Below are positions 1 to 7,487 of a stretch of DNA of 9,062 nucleotides, one piece after another. The notes beneath the pieces were generated by a model, which saw nothing but the letters and a program-made list of their open reading frames with translations, did not search any database and was not told the DNA's origin. Origin of the DNA: a bacterium (GTDB lineage Bacteria > Latescibacterota > UBA2968 > GCA-2709665); the NCBI GenBank assembly GCA_027619145.1, contig JAQCGA010000125.1, positions 1 through 9,062 of the forward strand, read 5' to 3'. The position numbers and the translations under genes are program-made. Positions within the stretch are counted from its first letter, which is position 1. Every line of letters begins with the position of its first letter.

Positions 1-2
1 AT

Positions 3-665
3 GCGATGCAGGTTTCGGCATTCGGGCCGATTGCGCCAGAAGAGTTGAAGAAACTTGCAGAAGGAGAAGGGCTGGAGATTTGTGCCACACATACCAGTTA
101 TGACCGGATGCGGGACGAAACGCAGGCGGTGATTGACGAACATTTGTTGTGGGGGTGCAAGTATCCTGCCATTGGCGGGTTACCCCAGGTTTACCGGGAA
201 GGCGGTGCGGATGGGTTTACGAGATTCGCGCAGGAAGCCTCTGAGGTGGCCCGGAAACTGGCCGCTGCGGGGTTGGCATTTGGCTACCATAACCACAGTT
301 TTGAACTGGAGCGTTTTGGAGACCGGACGGGTTTGCAGATTTTGATGGAAGAGAGCGATCCTGATGTGTTTCAGATGGAGATTGATACGTACTGGATTCA
401 GCACGGTGGCGGAGATCCGGCGGCCTGGATTCGAAAATCGAAACACCGGGCGGATTTGGTACACGTGAAAGATATGGCCATGCGCGGGCGAGAACAATTG
501 TATGCAGAAGTAGGTGAGGGCAACCTGAACTGGCCTGCCATTCTGGATGCCTGTAATGAGGCCGGCACGCGCTGGTACATTGTGGAACAGGACACCTGCC
601 AGCGGGACCCGTTTGAGAGCCTGGGAATCAGTCTGAAGAATTTGCAGAAGATGGGATTGAAGTAG
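3..665 (+). CDS. Sugar phosphate isomerase/epimerase, xylose isomerase-like TIM barrel (5' partial)
   Basis: Likely a cytosolic, metal-dependent isomerase or epimerase of the AP-endonuclease-2/xylose-isomerase-like TIM-barrel family; the substrate cannot be told from sequence. Numbering from the Met at position 6 (219 residues to the TAG stop), visible family motifs are a GYHNHSFELE strand (93-102), MEIDTYWIQHGGGDP (124-138), HVKDM (153-157), VGEGNLNWPAIL (169-180) and IVEQD (192-196). These supply the Glu, Asp and His residues that usually bind the metal. The first residues, QVSAFGPI, normally follow a beta strand some 30-50 residues into the protein, and family members are usually 250-290 residues. 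The Met at 6 is therefore probably internal and the gene starts before the window. It is the first visible gene of a + strand run leading to a sugar-acid dehydratase, which suggests a carbohydrate catabolic role. Family is confident; function is not. Confidence 0.88.
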   Translation, partial: AMQVSAFGPIAPEELKKLAEGEGLEICATHTSYDRMRDETQAVIDEHLLWGCKYPAIGGLPQVYREGGADGFTRFAQEASEVARKLAAAGLAFGYHNHSFELERFGDRTGLQILMEESDPDVFQMEIDTYWIQHGGGDPAAWIRKSKHRADLVHVKDMAMRGREQLYAEVGEGNLNWPAILDACNEAGTRWYIVEQDTCQRDPFESLGISLKNLQKMGLK

Positions 666-666
666 G

Positions 667-685
667 GGCGACCCGATGGGTCGCC
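667..685. repeat. Perfect GC-rich palindromic hairpin next to the isomerase stop codon
   Basis: GGCGACCC (667-674), loop GAT (675-677) and GGGTCGCC (678-685) form a perfect 8-bp stem. It starts one base after the TAG stop (663-665). There is no T-run after it, so it is not a classical intrinsic terminator. It resembles the GGGGCGACC-type palindromes often dispersed between genes in bacterial genomes. It could be a REP-like element or an mRNA 3'-end stabiliser. Only one copy is visible here, so repeat status is inferred. Confidence 0.55.
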
Positions 686-707
686 TCCCTGCGATGAGTC
701 TGGTCAC

Positions 708-728
708 GTTTCAAAAGGAGTTTGAAAC
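708..728 (+). promoter_or_regulatory. Hairpin with a Shine-Dalgarno-like loop in the GNAT gene leader
   Basis: GTTTCAAA (708-715) and TTTGAAAC (721-728) are perfect reverse complements around the five-base loop AGGAG (716-720). A second AGGAG lies at 730-734, five bases before the ATG at 740. The loop copy is too close to the in-frame TTG at 722 to serve it, so the second copy probably drives translation. The hairpin ends 11 bases before the start codon and could affect ribosome access. A regulatory role is inference. Confidence 0.4.
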
Positions 729-739
729 CAGGAGATCGA

Positions 740-1234
740 ATGAACGGGTACATCGAGCGCGGGATCGATCAGGTGGATGAGGCGGAGGTGCTGGCATTCG
801 TCAATACGATTCTGGAAGGCGAGTGTGGCCTTCGGGTTCGAGACCAACTCCGGCGATCGATTCAGAAATATTTCGCGGAGTTCAAGCCGGAGGGCCGGTT
901 GTTCGTGGCCCTGTTTCAGGAGAACACACTTCGTGCTCTGGTTGCGGTGGACCGAATCAACGAGACCCGGGGCATTTTGAAATGGATTTTTGTAGCCTCT
1001 GGAGACCGGGGCCAGGGGATTGGTTCCGGGTTGCTGGACCGGGCCATTGGGTTTGCGCAAGATGCCGGATACGAACTGCTGGTGCTGGGCACAATGACAG
1101 AGATGGAGGCCGCCCACCGGTTGTACAAAAAAAAGGGATTTGTGTTCAAGCAACGCGTGAAGTTCTGGCATCGGCCAATGATGGTATATGAAAAAACGCT
1201 GAAGACGAATGGCTCGGATAGAATGACATCCTGA
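740..1234 (+). CDS. GNAT-family N-acetyltransferase
   Basis: A 164-residue protein, a normal size for one GNAT domain, expected to move an acetyl group from acetyl-CoA to an amine; the acceptor is unknown. The acetyl-CoA pyrophosphate-binding motif is seen as RGQGIG (90-95), preceded by the strand KWIFVAS (81-87) and followed by the helix SGLLDRAIGFAQ. The C-terminal motif MEAAHRLYKKKGF (122-134) has the Tyr (129) common in this family and the usual xxGF turn. The ATG at 740 is chosen because AGGAG lies five bases before it. An in-frame TTG at 722 would add only six residues and has no well-spaced ribosome site. The gene follows the isomerase by 74 bases and precedes the dehydratase by 23 bases, which suggests co-transcription, but its substrate need not belong to the same pathway. 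The N-terminal 60 residues are not diagnostic. Confidence 0.87.
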   Translation: MNGYIERGIDQVDEAEVLAFVNTILEGECGLRVRDQLRRSIQKYFAEFKPEGRLFVALFQENTLRALVAVDRINETRGILKWIFVASGDRGQGIGSGLLDRAIGFAQDAGYELLVLGTMTEMEAAHRLYKKKGFVFKQRVKFWHRPMMVYEKTLKTNGSDRMTS

Positions 1235-1257
1235 GACGGAGTTTTTGAGGAGCGTAC

Positions 1258-3264
1258 ATGAACCGCGATATGGAAAGTGCACTGTCTTTTGAGGGGATCG
1301 TCGAATCGGATGATGCGTCGATCTACGAGATCCGTACGAAGGCACCGGGTCCGGAGGGACAGCTTCTGTCTTTGACAGAAGAACTGGTGCTTAACTCACC
1401 CAGTGGCGATATTTTTGGGTACAGCCAGAATGCAGGAATGGGCTGGAACCCGGCAGAACTGGGCCGTCCGGAGTTTTTGATTTTGAGCACCATGGGCGGC
1501 ATTCGTGCGCCGGATGGCAGTCCTGTGGCGCTTGGCTATCATACGGGCCATTGGGAAGTGGGCCTGTTAATGGAAGAGGCGGCACGCGAGATTCAGGCGT
1601 TGGGGGGCGTGCCATTTGCCGCGTACTGTAGTGATCCGTGTGATGGCCGGTCTCAGGGAACTACGGGTATGATGGACAGCCTGGCCTACCGGAACGATGC
1701 AGCGATGGTGTTGCGCCGTCTGATCCGCTCGTTGCCCACGCGCAGGGGCGTGATTGGGGTGGGAACCTGCGACAAGGGGTTACCCGCGATGATGGTTGCG
1801 TTGGCGGCAATGCATACGCTGCCTACGGTGATTGTTCCGGGTGGGGTAACGCTGCCACCGGAAAATGGCGAAGATGCCGGAAAGATTCAGTCTGTGGGGG
1901 CACGGCTGGCCCACGGAGAGATGCGGATTGAAGACATACAGGACCTGGGTTGCCGCGCGTGTGCATCTCCTGGAGGGGGCTGTCAGTTTCTGGGTACGGC
2001 CGCCACGTCGCAGGTGGTGGCCGAGGCGTTGGGGATGGCGTTGCCGCATTCGGCGCTGGCGCCTTCGGGTGAGCCAGCCTGGTTTGAGATGGCGCGGCGT
2101 AGCGCACGGGCAGTGCGTGCGCTACAAACTGCCGGGCATACTACGCAGGACGTGTTGACAGATGATGCGATCCACAACGCAATGGTGGTACACGCGGCAT
2201 TTGGCGGATCTACAAATTTACTTTTGCATATTCCTGCCATTGCGTACGCAGCAGGGCTGAAGCGACCTACTGTAGAAGATTGGAACCGGATCAATCGTCA
2301 GGTGCCAAGGCTGGTAGATGTGTTGCCCAACGGACCTCAGTTTCACCCCACGGTGCGTGCTTTCCTGGCCGGCGGTGTGCCGGAGGTGATGTTGCACCTG
2401 CGGCGGCTGGGATTGTTGAAGGAAGAAGCACTGACTGTTTCGGGAAAGTCTGTTGGTGAGAACCTGGACTGGTGGGAGAAGTCCGTGCGGCGGAATGCTT
2501 TCCGGAAGGCATTACAAGTGCAAGATGGCGTATTGCCGGAAGATGTGATTATGGATCCGGACAGCGCCCGGAAAAAAGGGCTGACGAGTACGGTCTGTTT
2601 CCCCACGGGCAATATTGCGCCGGAAGGATCTGTGATTAAGGCGACGGCGATTGATCCTTCTGTGGTAGGTGCAGATGGCATTTATCGGACTACCGGTCCG
2701 GTGAAAGTGTTCACCACGGAGCGTGCGGCGATTGCTGCGTTGAAAGACACTGGGCCGAAGGGGATCCGACCTGGGGATGTGATGGTGTTGATAAGCCGGG
2801 GGCCGTTGGGTGCGGGGATGGAAGAGATTGCGCAGATTACGACATCGTTAAAGTACCTGGATTTTGGGAAACACGTTTCGGTGTTGACGGACGCGCGGTT
2901 TTCCGGGTTTTCCACGGGGGCTTGTATTGGCCATATTGGGCCGGAGGCGCTGGCCGGTGGACCGGTGGGAAAATTGATCGATGGAGATGTGGTGGAGATT
3001 GTGATTGACCGAAACAACCTGGAAGGAAGCATCAATCTGGTGGGGCACGGAAAAGAGACCTTTGGTGCAGAAGAGGGCACGCGTGTGCTGGCTTCACGGG
3101 CGTTGCGGGAAGACCTTGCCAGTGATCCGGATTTGCCAGACGATACACGGCTGTGGGCTGCGTTGCAGAATGTAGGTGGTGGTACCTGGGGAGGCTGTGT
3201 GTACGATGTGGATGCGATTGTGAAGACATTGGCGGCTGGTGTAGACGCGATGGGGAAAGAGTAG
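1258..3264 (+). CDS. yjhG: D-xylonate dehydratase, YjhG/YagF type (IlvD/Edd family)
   Basis: Predicted iron-sulfur dehydratase that removes water from a sugar acid, most likely D-xylonate to 2-keto-3-deoxy-xylonate, in the cytosol. Its 668 residues are close to the about 655 of E. coli YjhG and YagF, longer than typical IlvD. Family motifs run in order: NAGMGW (58-63), [14 protein letters not shown] (125-138), [11 protein letters not shown] (169-179), PGGVTLP (194-200), [20 protein letters not shown] (235-254), ALAPSGEP (266-273), [16 protein letters not shown] (314-329), then [23 protein letters not shown] and GPEALAGGP nearer the C-terminus. Cys128, Cys171 and Cys242 are the likely cluster ligands. 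The order and near-identity of these blocks to YjhG/YagF, recalled from memory, make this subfamily much more likely than dihydroxy-acid or phosphogluconate dehydratase. GAGGAG at 1247-1252 sits five bases before the ATG and supports the start. Other pentonates or hexonates remain possible substrates. No aldolase or dehydrogenase partner is visible in the window. Confidence 0.93.
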   Translation: MNRDMESALSFEGIVESDDASIYEIRTKAPGPEGQLLSLTEELVLNSPSGDIFGYSQNAGMGWNPAELGRPEFLILSTMGGIRAPDGSPVALGYHTGHWEVGLLMEEAAREIQALGGVPFAAYCSDPCDGRSQGTTGMMDSLAYRNDAAMVLRRLIRSLPTRRGVIGVGTCDKGLPAMMVALAAMHTLPTVIVPGGVTLPPENGEDAGKIQSVGARLAHGEMRIEDIQDLGCRACASPGGGCQFLGTAATSQVVAEALGMALPHSALAPSGEPAWFEMARRSARAVRALQTAGHTTQDVLTDDAIHNAMVVHAAFGGSTNLLLHIPAIAYAAGLKRPTVEDWNRINRQVPRLVDVLPNGPQFHPTVRAFLAGGVPEVMLHLRRLGLLKEEALTVSGKSVGENLDWWEKSVRRNAFRKALQVQDGVLPEDVIMDPDSARKKGLTSTVCFPTGNIAPEGSVIKATAIDPSVVGADGIYRTTGPVKVFTTERAAIAALKDTGPKGIRPGDVMVLISRGPLGAGMEEIAQITTSLKYLDFGKHVSVLTDARFSGFSTGACIGHIGPEALAGGPVGKLIDGDVVEIVIDRNNLEGSINLVGHGKETFGAEEGTRVLASRALREDLASDPDLPDDTRLWAALQNVGGGTWGGCVYDVDAIVKTLAAGVDAMGKE

Positions 3265-3317
3265 AGGCTGCTGTGGGGTATCCATTGGCAATTCGGAACT
3301 GTCGGAAGATTCCGGGT

Positions 3318-4052
3318 ATGGCGATTTTTAACGGAGAATGGTTGCCTGGGCCTGAGATTCCTGTGTTGCAGGACGGCACGGTTCACGTATGGCGGTTTCC
3401 TCTGGCGTTATCTGAGGAGGACGTTGCGGGGTTGCGGGCTCGGCTTTCGAAAGATGAGATTACGCGGGCAGATCGATTCGTATTTCCGGAACATCGGAGG
3501 CGATTTACGGTTGCTCGAGGTGTGTTGCGTACGGTGCTGGCGCGGTACCTGGCGGTGGACCCTGCGGAGATGTGCTTTGAGTACGGTTCGCACGGAAAGC
3601 CGTTTCTGGCTGGGCACGATTTGCATTTTAACCTGTCTCATTCAGGTGGGTTGGGGCTGCTGGCGCTGGTGCGTGGCCAACGGATTGGTGCAGACGTAGA
3701 GCAGATCCGCGAAAAAGTGCGGCACGAACAGATTGCAAATCGTTTTTTTTCTTCTGGGGAAGTTGAGGCATTGGGCCGGTTGCCGCAGCCTCAGCGCGTC
3801 GTTGCATTTTTTACCTGTTGGACCCGGAAAGAAGCGTATATCAAAGCCATTGGTGAGGGTCTGTCCTGTCCTTTAGATCGGTTCGATGTGTCGGTGGTGC
3901 CTGGGGAGCCGGCGGAGTTGCTTTGCGTTCGGGGTGATCCGGGTGCGACTACGCAGTGGACGATGCGGGCGCTGGACCTGGGGCCGGGATATGTTGGAGC
4001 AGTTGTTGTGGAAGGAAAGGTTTGTAAACTACAAAGTTGGCAATGGATCTGA
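3318..4052 (+). CDS. 4'-phosphopantetheinyl transferase, Sfp type
   Basis: Predicted to move the phosphopantetheine arm of CoA onto a Ser of carrier proteins in fatty acid, polyketide or nonribosomal peptide synthesis. The 244 residues match the two-lobed Sfp/Gsp/HetI class, not the short AcpS class. Visible motifs are RRRFTVARGVLR (60-71), HGKPFL (92-97), FNLSHSGG (104-111), the magnesium-binding GADVEQI (124-130, with Asp126 and Glu128), RFFSSGEVEAL (142-152) and the signature FTCWTRKEAYIKAIGEGL (165-182, with Trp168, Lys171, Glu172 and Lys176). ATG 3318 fits the family N-terminus, and GGAAGA at 3304-3309 is a possible weak ribosome site. The frame is open further upstream, but that part overlaps the dehydratase and looks out-of-frame. 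It follows the dehydratase by 53 bases and ends just before a strong terminator. No carrier-protein or synthase gene is present here, so its target is unknown. Confidence 0.92.
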   Translation: MAIFNGEWLPGPEIPVLQDGTVHVWRFPLALSEEDVAGLRARLSKDEITRADRFVFPEHRRRFTVARGVLRTVLARYLAVDPAEMCFEYGSHGKPFLAGHDLHFNLSHSGGLGLLALVRGQRIGADVEQIREKVRHEQIANRFFSSGEVEALGRLPQPQRVVAFFTCWTRKEAYIKAIGEGLSCPLDRFDVSVVPGEPAELLCVRGDPGATTQWTMRALDLGPGYVGAVVVEGKVCKLQSWQWI

Positions 4053-4066
4053 GTCAGATATATTAA

Positions 4067-4115
4067 AAAAGCAAAGAGCTGCCAGGAGGTGATTTTCTGG
4101 CAGCTCTTTGCTTTT
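4067..4115. terminator. Bidirectional intrinsic terminator between convergent genes
   Basis: AAAAGCAAAGAGCTGCCAG (4067-4085) and its exact reverse complement (4097-4115) form a 19-bp perfect stem with an 11-base loop. On the + strand the right arm ends in TTTT; on the - strand the transcript ends in six U (A-run 4065-4070). The stem lies 14 bases past the transferase stop (4052) and 23 bases past the SulP stop (4139). It should stop transcription from both sides. Confidence 0.9.
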
Positions 4116-4138
4116 ATGGATTGTTGAATGAAGAACGA

Positions 4139-5821
4139 TTATGCAACGTGGTACCTGGGGTCTTCAATGGTGACTTCAATAATTGCGGCGGCTTTGTTGA
4201 GTACGCGTTGACATTCTTCAGACAGGTGCATAAGCTTGACGGTCTTTCCCAGGTCTCGATATTTTTCGCAGAGATTATTGATGGCTTCTAATGCAGAGTG
4301 ATCGTAGACCCGGCAATATTTGAATTCGATAATTACAATGTTTGCATCTTCTTCGGGGTTGAAGATTTCCTTAAAAGATGTGATGGCGCCAAAGAATAAG
4401 GGACCGTTTAACTCATAAACGGTGAGGCCTTCTTCCTGGCGAACTTCGGCTTGAATGCGTTGTGATTTTTTCCAGGCAAATACCAGCGCCGAGATCGCAA
4501 CACCCGAGGCAACCGCGATTGCAAGGTCAAAGAGTACTGTAATGACCGATACGGCAACGATCACAAAAAAATCACTTTTGGGAATTTTATTCCACAGGCG
4601 TAGACTGGTCCATTCAAAGGTGGCGATTACGACAATAAACATGACACCGATGAGTGCTGGCACCGGGATGAGACCGATGCACGACCACAGGGGAGGGAAA
4701 ACGATAAACGCCAACAGAAAAAGGGCGGAAGATATACCCGATAAACGGTGGCGACCGCCAGACCGGATATTGATCATTGACTGGCCAATCATGGCACAGC
4801 CGCCCATACTCCCAAATAGCCCAGAAACCGTGTTGGCAATGCCCTGACCGATACATTCCCGGTTACCATTCCCATCTGTTTCCGTTAACTCATCAATTAA
4901 CGTCAGGGTCATTAACGATTCGATGAGGCCAATTGCAGCAAGTGTAATACTCAAGCCGAGGATGATCCACAGGCTTTGCAATGTAAATGGAATGCCGGGA
5001 ATAGAGAAGCTACCTGCCTGGCGGATATTTGTACTTTGAGGAATGGGCAGATTGCTTGCGGCAATTTCATGGCCCCGGGCATTGACTTCAGAAAAGAGTA
5101 GACCGTGTTTTTCAACGTCGAAAAGTCGAGTTTTTTCTGCTTTTTCTAATGCTACCATGTTTTGCAGTGTAACAGAATCATTGACTGTCACTGTATCAAT
5201 TGGCAAAAAGTACGTCATCAGTGTGACGGTGACGATTGCAACGAGCGTTCCGGGAACTGCTTTTGTCAGCCTTGGAAAAAAATGAATGATTGCCATCGTT
5301 AACAGAATTAATGCGACAGTAAGCATCATGTTGCCCCCGCCCATCCATTGCGCGGCAATTTCAAACTTATGGGCGGTTTCGTTGAAGGTGATGTGGTGAT
5401 TTTCTTTTAATTGGCCAAACTGAGCAAGCCCAATCACAATTGCCAGGCCGTTGACAAACCCCAGCATGACCGGGTGAGGGAGCAAGCGGATGAATTTGCC
5501 AATTTTCAGTACGCCGCACAGTGTTTGAATTACACCAGACAGGATGACTGCTGCAAACAGATATTCTATCCCATAAAGTACAACAAATGCTGTCATGACC
5601 ACAGCCATGGCACCTGTTGCGCCAGAGATCATACCCGGGCGCCCACCGATGAGCGAAGTAATGAAACCAACAAAAAATGCGGCCCACAAACCAACAGATG
5701 GATCAACGCCTGCTACAAACGAAAAAGCCACAGCTTCTGGGACAAGAGCAAGCGCAACGGTTAATCCTGAGAGCAGTTCGTTTTTTACATTTATATCTCG
5801 ATTAATCAGTAAATCTATCAT
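4139..5821 (-). CDS. SulP family inorganic anion transporter with STAS domain
   Basis: Inner-membrane transporter of the SLC26/SulP family; substrates in this family include sulfate, bicarbonate and dicarboxylates, and the one here cannot be assigned. The 560 residues show many hydrophobic segments from about residue 15 to 450. Family blocks are LVPEAVAFSFVAGVDPSVGL (26-45), GGRPGMISGATGAMAVVM (59-76), LPHPVMLGFVNGLAIVIGLA (114-133) and, around 316-362, a stretch containing NRECIGQGIAN, MGGCAMIGQSMINIRSGG and RLSG. The cytoplasmic STAS domain covers about 465-560, with VYDHSALEAI (505-514) at the usual regulatory loop. The stretch 205-270 between membrane segments seems about 50 residues longer than in relatives such as B. 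subtilis YvdB, as I recall them. GAGG four to five bases before the ATG supports the start. The gene is visibly more AT-rich than the + strand genes. It lies downstream of the histidine kinase on the same strand. Confidence 0.93.
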   Translation of the reverse strand: MIDLLINRDINVKNELLSGLTVALALVPEAVAFSFVAGVDPSVGLWAAFFVGFITSLIGGRPGMISGATGAMAVVMTAFVVLYGIEYLFAAVILSGVIQTLCGVLKIGKFIRLLPHPVMLGFVNGLAIVIGLAQFGQLKENHHITFNETAHKFEIAAQWMGGGNMMLTVALILLTMAIIHFFPRLTKAVPGTLVAIVTVTLMTYFLPIDTVTVNDSVTLQNMVALEKAEKTRLFDVEKHGLLFSEVNARGHEIAASNLPIPQSTNIRQAGSFSIPGIPFTLQSLWIILGLSITLAAIGLIESLMTLTLIDELTETDGNGNRECIGQGIANTVSGLFGSMGGCAMIGQSMINIRSGGRHRLSGISSALFLLAFIVFPPLWSCIGLIPVPALIGVMFIVVIATFEWTSLRLWNKIPKSDFFVIVAVSVITVLFDLAIAVASGVAISALVFAWKKSQRIQAEVRQEEGLTVYELNGPLFFGAITSFKEIFNPEEDANIVIIEFKYCRVYDHSALEAINNLCEKYRDLGKTVKLMHLSEECQRVLNKAAAIIEVTIEDPRYHVA

Positions 5822-6005
5822 TTATCCTCACTTATATACTGTGTAAAAATTAATTAGTAAAACTTCTGAATTGAATAAGCGTACTGCGAATGGACGGTTT
5901 GCGTATTGTCTATGGATTAAGAAAAATGGGGGCGAACAGCGTGGCGCGGGAGGTCGACAGGCTGGAGGACAGAGAGTTTCTTGTGGATTTCGAGAATATC
6001 CTGGA
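5822..6005. other. Intergenic region between kinase and SulP genes
   Basis: This is the 184-base gap between the kinase stop and the SulP start. The part next to SulP (about 5822-5885) is AT-rich and carries the SulP ribosome site (CCTC at 5826-5829, GAGG on the - strand). The rest (about 5890-6005) is GC-richer and contains a possible 30-codon reading frame. No convincing terminator with a T-run was found, so read-through from the kinase gene into SulP is possible. No confident promoter was found. Confidence 0.5.
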
Positions 6006-6009
6006 TCAC
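5917..6009 (-). CDS. Possible 30-residue ORF overlapping the kinase stop (uncertain)
   Basis: A GTG at 6009-6007 overlaps the kinase TGA (6008-6006) in a GTGA arrangement typical of translational coupling. It opens a 30-codon frame ending at TAA (5917-5919), beginning V/M-IQDILEIHKKLSVLQP and ending in a basic, proline-containing tail. The first half could be an amphipathic helix. I recognise no family. It could be a tiny coupled protein, the shifted C-terminal tail of the kinase, or chance. Confidence 0.2.
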   Translation of the reverse strand: MIQDILEIHKKLSVLQPVDLPRHAVRPHFS

Positions 6010-7487
6010 AGTGGGCGGTCGGTTGGGTGCCGGTGCCCAAGAGCTTTGCGCACCACTTCAAAAACTGATTCTTTCTCAAACGGTTTTAAAAGTACAAAAT
6101 CAAAAGCTTCTAAACGCGAATCGTTCTCTTCTGGTGTCCAGCCGGTAATCAGAACAGTAACAATATCAGGGTCCATTTTTTTCATTTCCTGGCCAACCAG
6201 GTTTCCTGGCAAATCGGGCATCCCCAGATCAATCAGGGCGATGTCGTACCGGTTCGAAGCGAATTTTTCCAGGGCCTGCTGTCCGTTGTTAACAGCTTCT
6301 ACAAGGTGCGTACCGGACAAGATGGTGTGGAGATATCGGCGAACGATTTTTTCGTCGTCCACAACAAGAATTTTCCCCTGGCATTCCTGAATTGGGGTGT
6401 TTTCTGGAGGCCGTTCAGCATCTGCCCAAACGGGCAGGCTTAGCGATATTGTGGTTCCTTTAGCGGGTGTGCTATCCACCTCAACACTTCCACCCCAACT
6501 GACGACCGTATTGTGAACTGTAGAAAGACCGAGACCTGTACCAATGTTGGCTTTGGTTGTGAAAAAGGGTTCGAATATTCGTTTTCGTGTTTCTTCGGTC
6601 ATTCCAATGCCGGTATCGCTTACAGCCAGTTTGATTTGATTTTCACTTAGCCAGGCACGGAGGAAGATGGATCCGCCTTCTGGTAATGCATCTACGGCAT
6701 TAAAAATGAGGTTGACGAGAATGTCGTACAGGCCGGTGCGTGTGCCTTTGACCGGAGGGATGTTATTTTTTATGTCCAGACAGATTTCAACCTGAATTCC
6801 TCTGGCTTCTGTTTCGTCCTTCCAGCGAGGGCGTGTGTCTTCTATCGCATCTTCCATCACTTTCTGGACCGGCACCCGCTCTTCTCGCGTTTCTCGCCCG
6901 TCTCGTTGTAGTACGGCGCGGTTCAACCGTTCGACCAGCGCTTTGGCCCGCAGTGCGCTTTCAACGATCTGCTGGGCGTGGCCGGCAATTTCTTTATCTG
7001 GATTCCGCATCTGGATCAGTTGTGCATAGCCCAATACGCCAACCAACAGGTTGTTGAAATTATGTGCAACGCCCTGTCCCATTTCTCCCAGGGCACGGAG
7101 GCGTTCCAGGCGCACGAGTTCGTGCTCTGTTTGTTTGCGCTGGGTCACATCTTCAACCAGCGCTTGCCAGCAGGGACGCCCCTGAATTTGCACGGGCGTC
7201 AGGCTGAGGCGGGCGTCGTACGTGGTGCCGTCTTTGCGCAAGAAACGAACTTCATGTTGGTGGAGGTAGCCCTGTGTTCGTGCGATTTCAAGCACCCGTG
7301 CCCGTTCTTCTTCGCTAGCATACAAATTTGCCACATTGTTGATTTCCTGGACATCTTCCCGGGTATATTTGCCAGGTTTCATCATGGCTTCGTTGAAGGC
7401 CAGCAGGTTTCCTTCTATATCAGCAATACCCAGGCCCACAGGGGTATGCTCAAACAGGGTGCGGTACTTTTCTTTCTCGCAACGCAT
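6006..7487 (-). CDS. PAS-containing hybrid histidine kinase with C-terminal receiver domain
   Basis: Predicted soluble signalling kinase: no membrane segment is visible, so it probably senses a cytosolic cue. Numbered from ATG 7487 (493 residues), a PAS domain covers about 5-120 (EKYRTLFEHTPVGLGIAD, then VRFLRKDGTTYDARLSLTPV). The dimerisation helix has the phosphorylated His142 in GQGVAHNFNNLLVGVLGYA. The ATPase domain shows NLIFNAVDALPEGG (Asn263), DTGIGM (291-296), FEPFFTTK and GTGLGLSTVH (316-325). The receiver domain (about 371-485) has ILVVDDE (Asp377, Asp378), phosphoacceptor Asp420 in ALIDLGMPD, Thr448 and Lys468. All catalytic residues are present. The frame stays open to 7532, but residues before 7487 are a shifted reading of a coiled coil encoded in another frame, so the native start is probably 7596 with a frameshift near 7473. 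The target of the receiver is unknown. It lies between the sulfatase and SulP genes on the same strand. Confidence 0.9.
   Translation of the reverse strand: MRCEKEKYRTLFEHTPVGLGIADIEGNLLAFNEAMMKPGKYTREDVQEINNVANLYASEEERARVLEIARTQGYLHQHEVRFLRKDGTTYDARLSLTPVQIQGRPCWQALVEDVTQRKQTEHELVRLERLRALGEMGQGVAHNFNNLLVGVLGYAQLIQMRNPDKEIAGHAQQIVESALRAKALVERLNRAVLQRDGRETREERVPVQKVMEDAIEDTRPRWKDETEARGIQVEICLDIKNNIPPVKGTRTGLYDILVNLIFNAVDALPEGGSIFLRAWLSENQIKLAVSDTGIGMTEETRKRIFEPFFTTKANIGTGLGLSTVHNTVVSWGGSVEVDSTPAKGTTISLSLPVWADAERPPENTPIQECQGKILVVDDEKIVRRYLHTILSGTHLVEAVNNGQQALEKFASNRYDIALIDLGMPDLPGNLVGQEMKKMDPDIVTVLITGWTPEENDSRLEAFDFVLLKPFEKESVFEVVRKALGHRHPTDRPL

Noticed and set aside
704..1345. 213-codon - strand frame
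   Set aside because: It is antisense to the whole GNAT gene and both its flanks; no motif or ribosome site supports it.
3153..3317. Upstream extension of the phosphopantetheinyl transferase frame
   Set aside because: It overlaps the dehydratase end and gives a Cys/Arg/Trp-rich sequence not found in this family; ATG 3318 fits the normal N-terminus.
2682..3386. 234-codon - strand frame
   Set aside because: It is antisense to the C-terminal part of the dehydratase, rich in Pro, Ser and Thr, with no recognisable domain.
5833..5861. Promoter-like pair on the - strand before SulP (TTTACT, 17 bases, TATATA)
   Set aside because: Spacing is good, but the predicted transcript would start at or inside the ribosome site, leaving almost no leader; the region is AT-rich, so a chance match is likely.
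5928..5953. GGGGGCGAACAGCGTGGC stretch resembling a dispersed palindrome arm
   Set aside because: No matching second arm was found nearby, so there is no hairpin to support a repeat call.
5890..6390. 166-codon + strand frame starting in the kinase-SulP gap
   Set aside because: Most of it is antisense to the receiver domain of the kinase, and its protein shows no family motif; it reads as a shadow frame.
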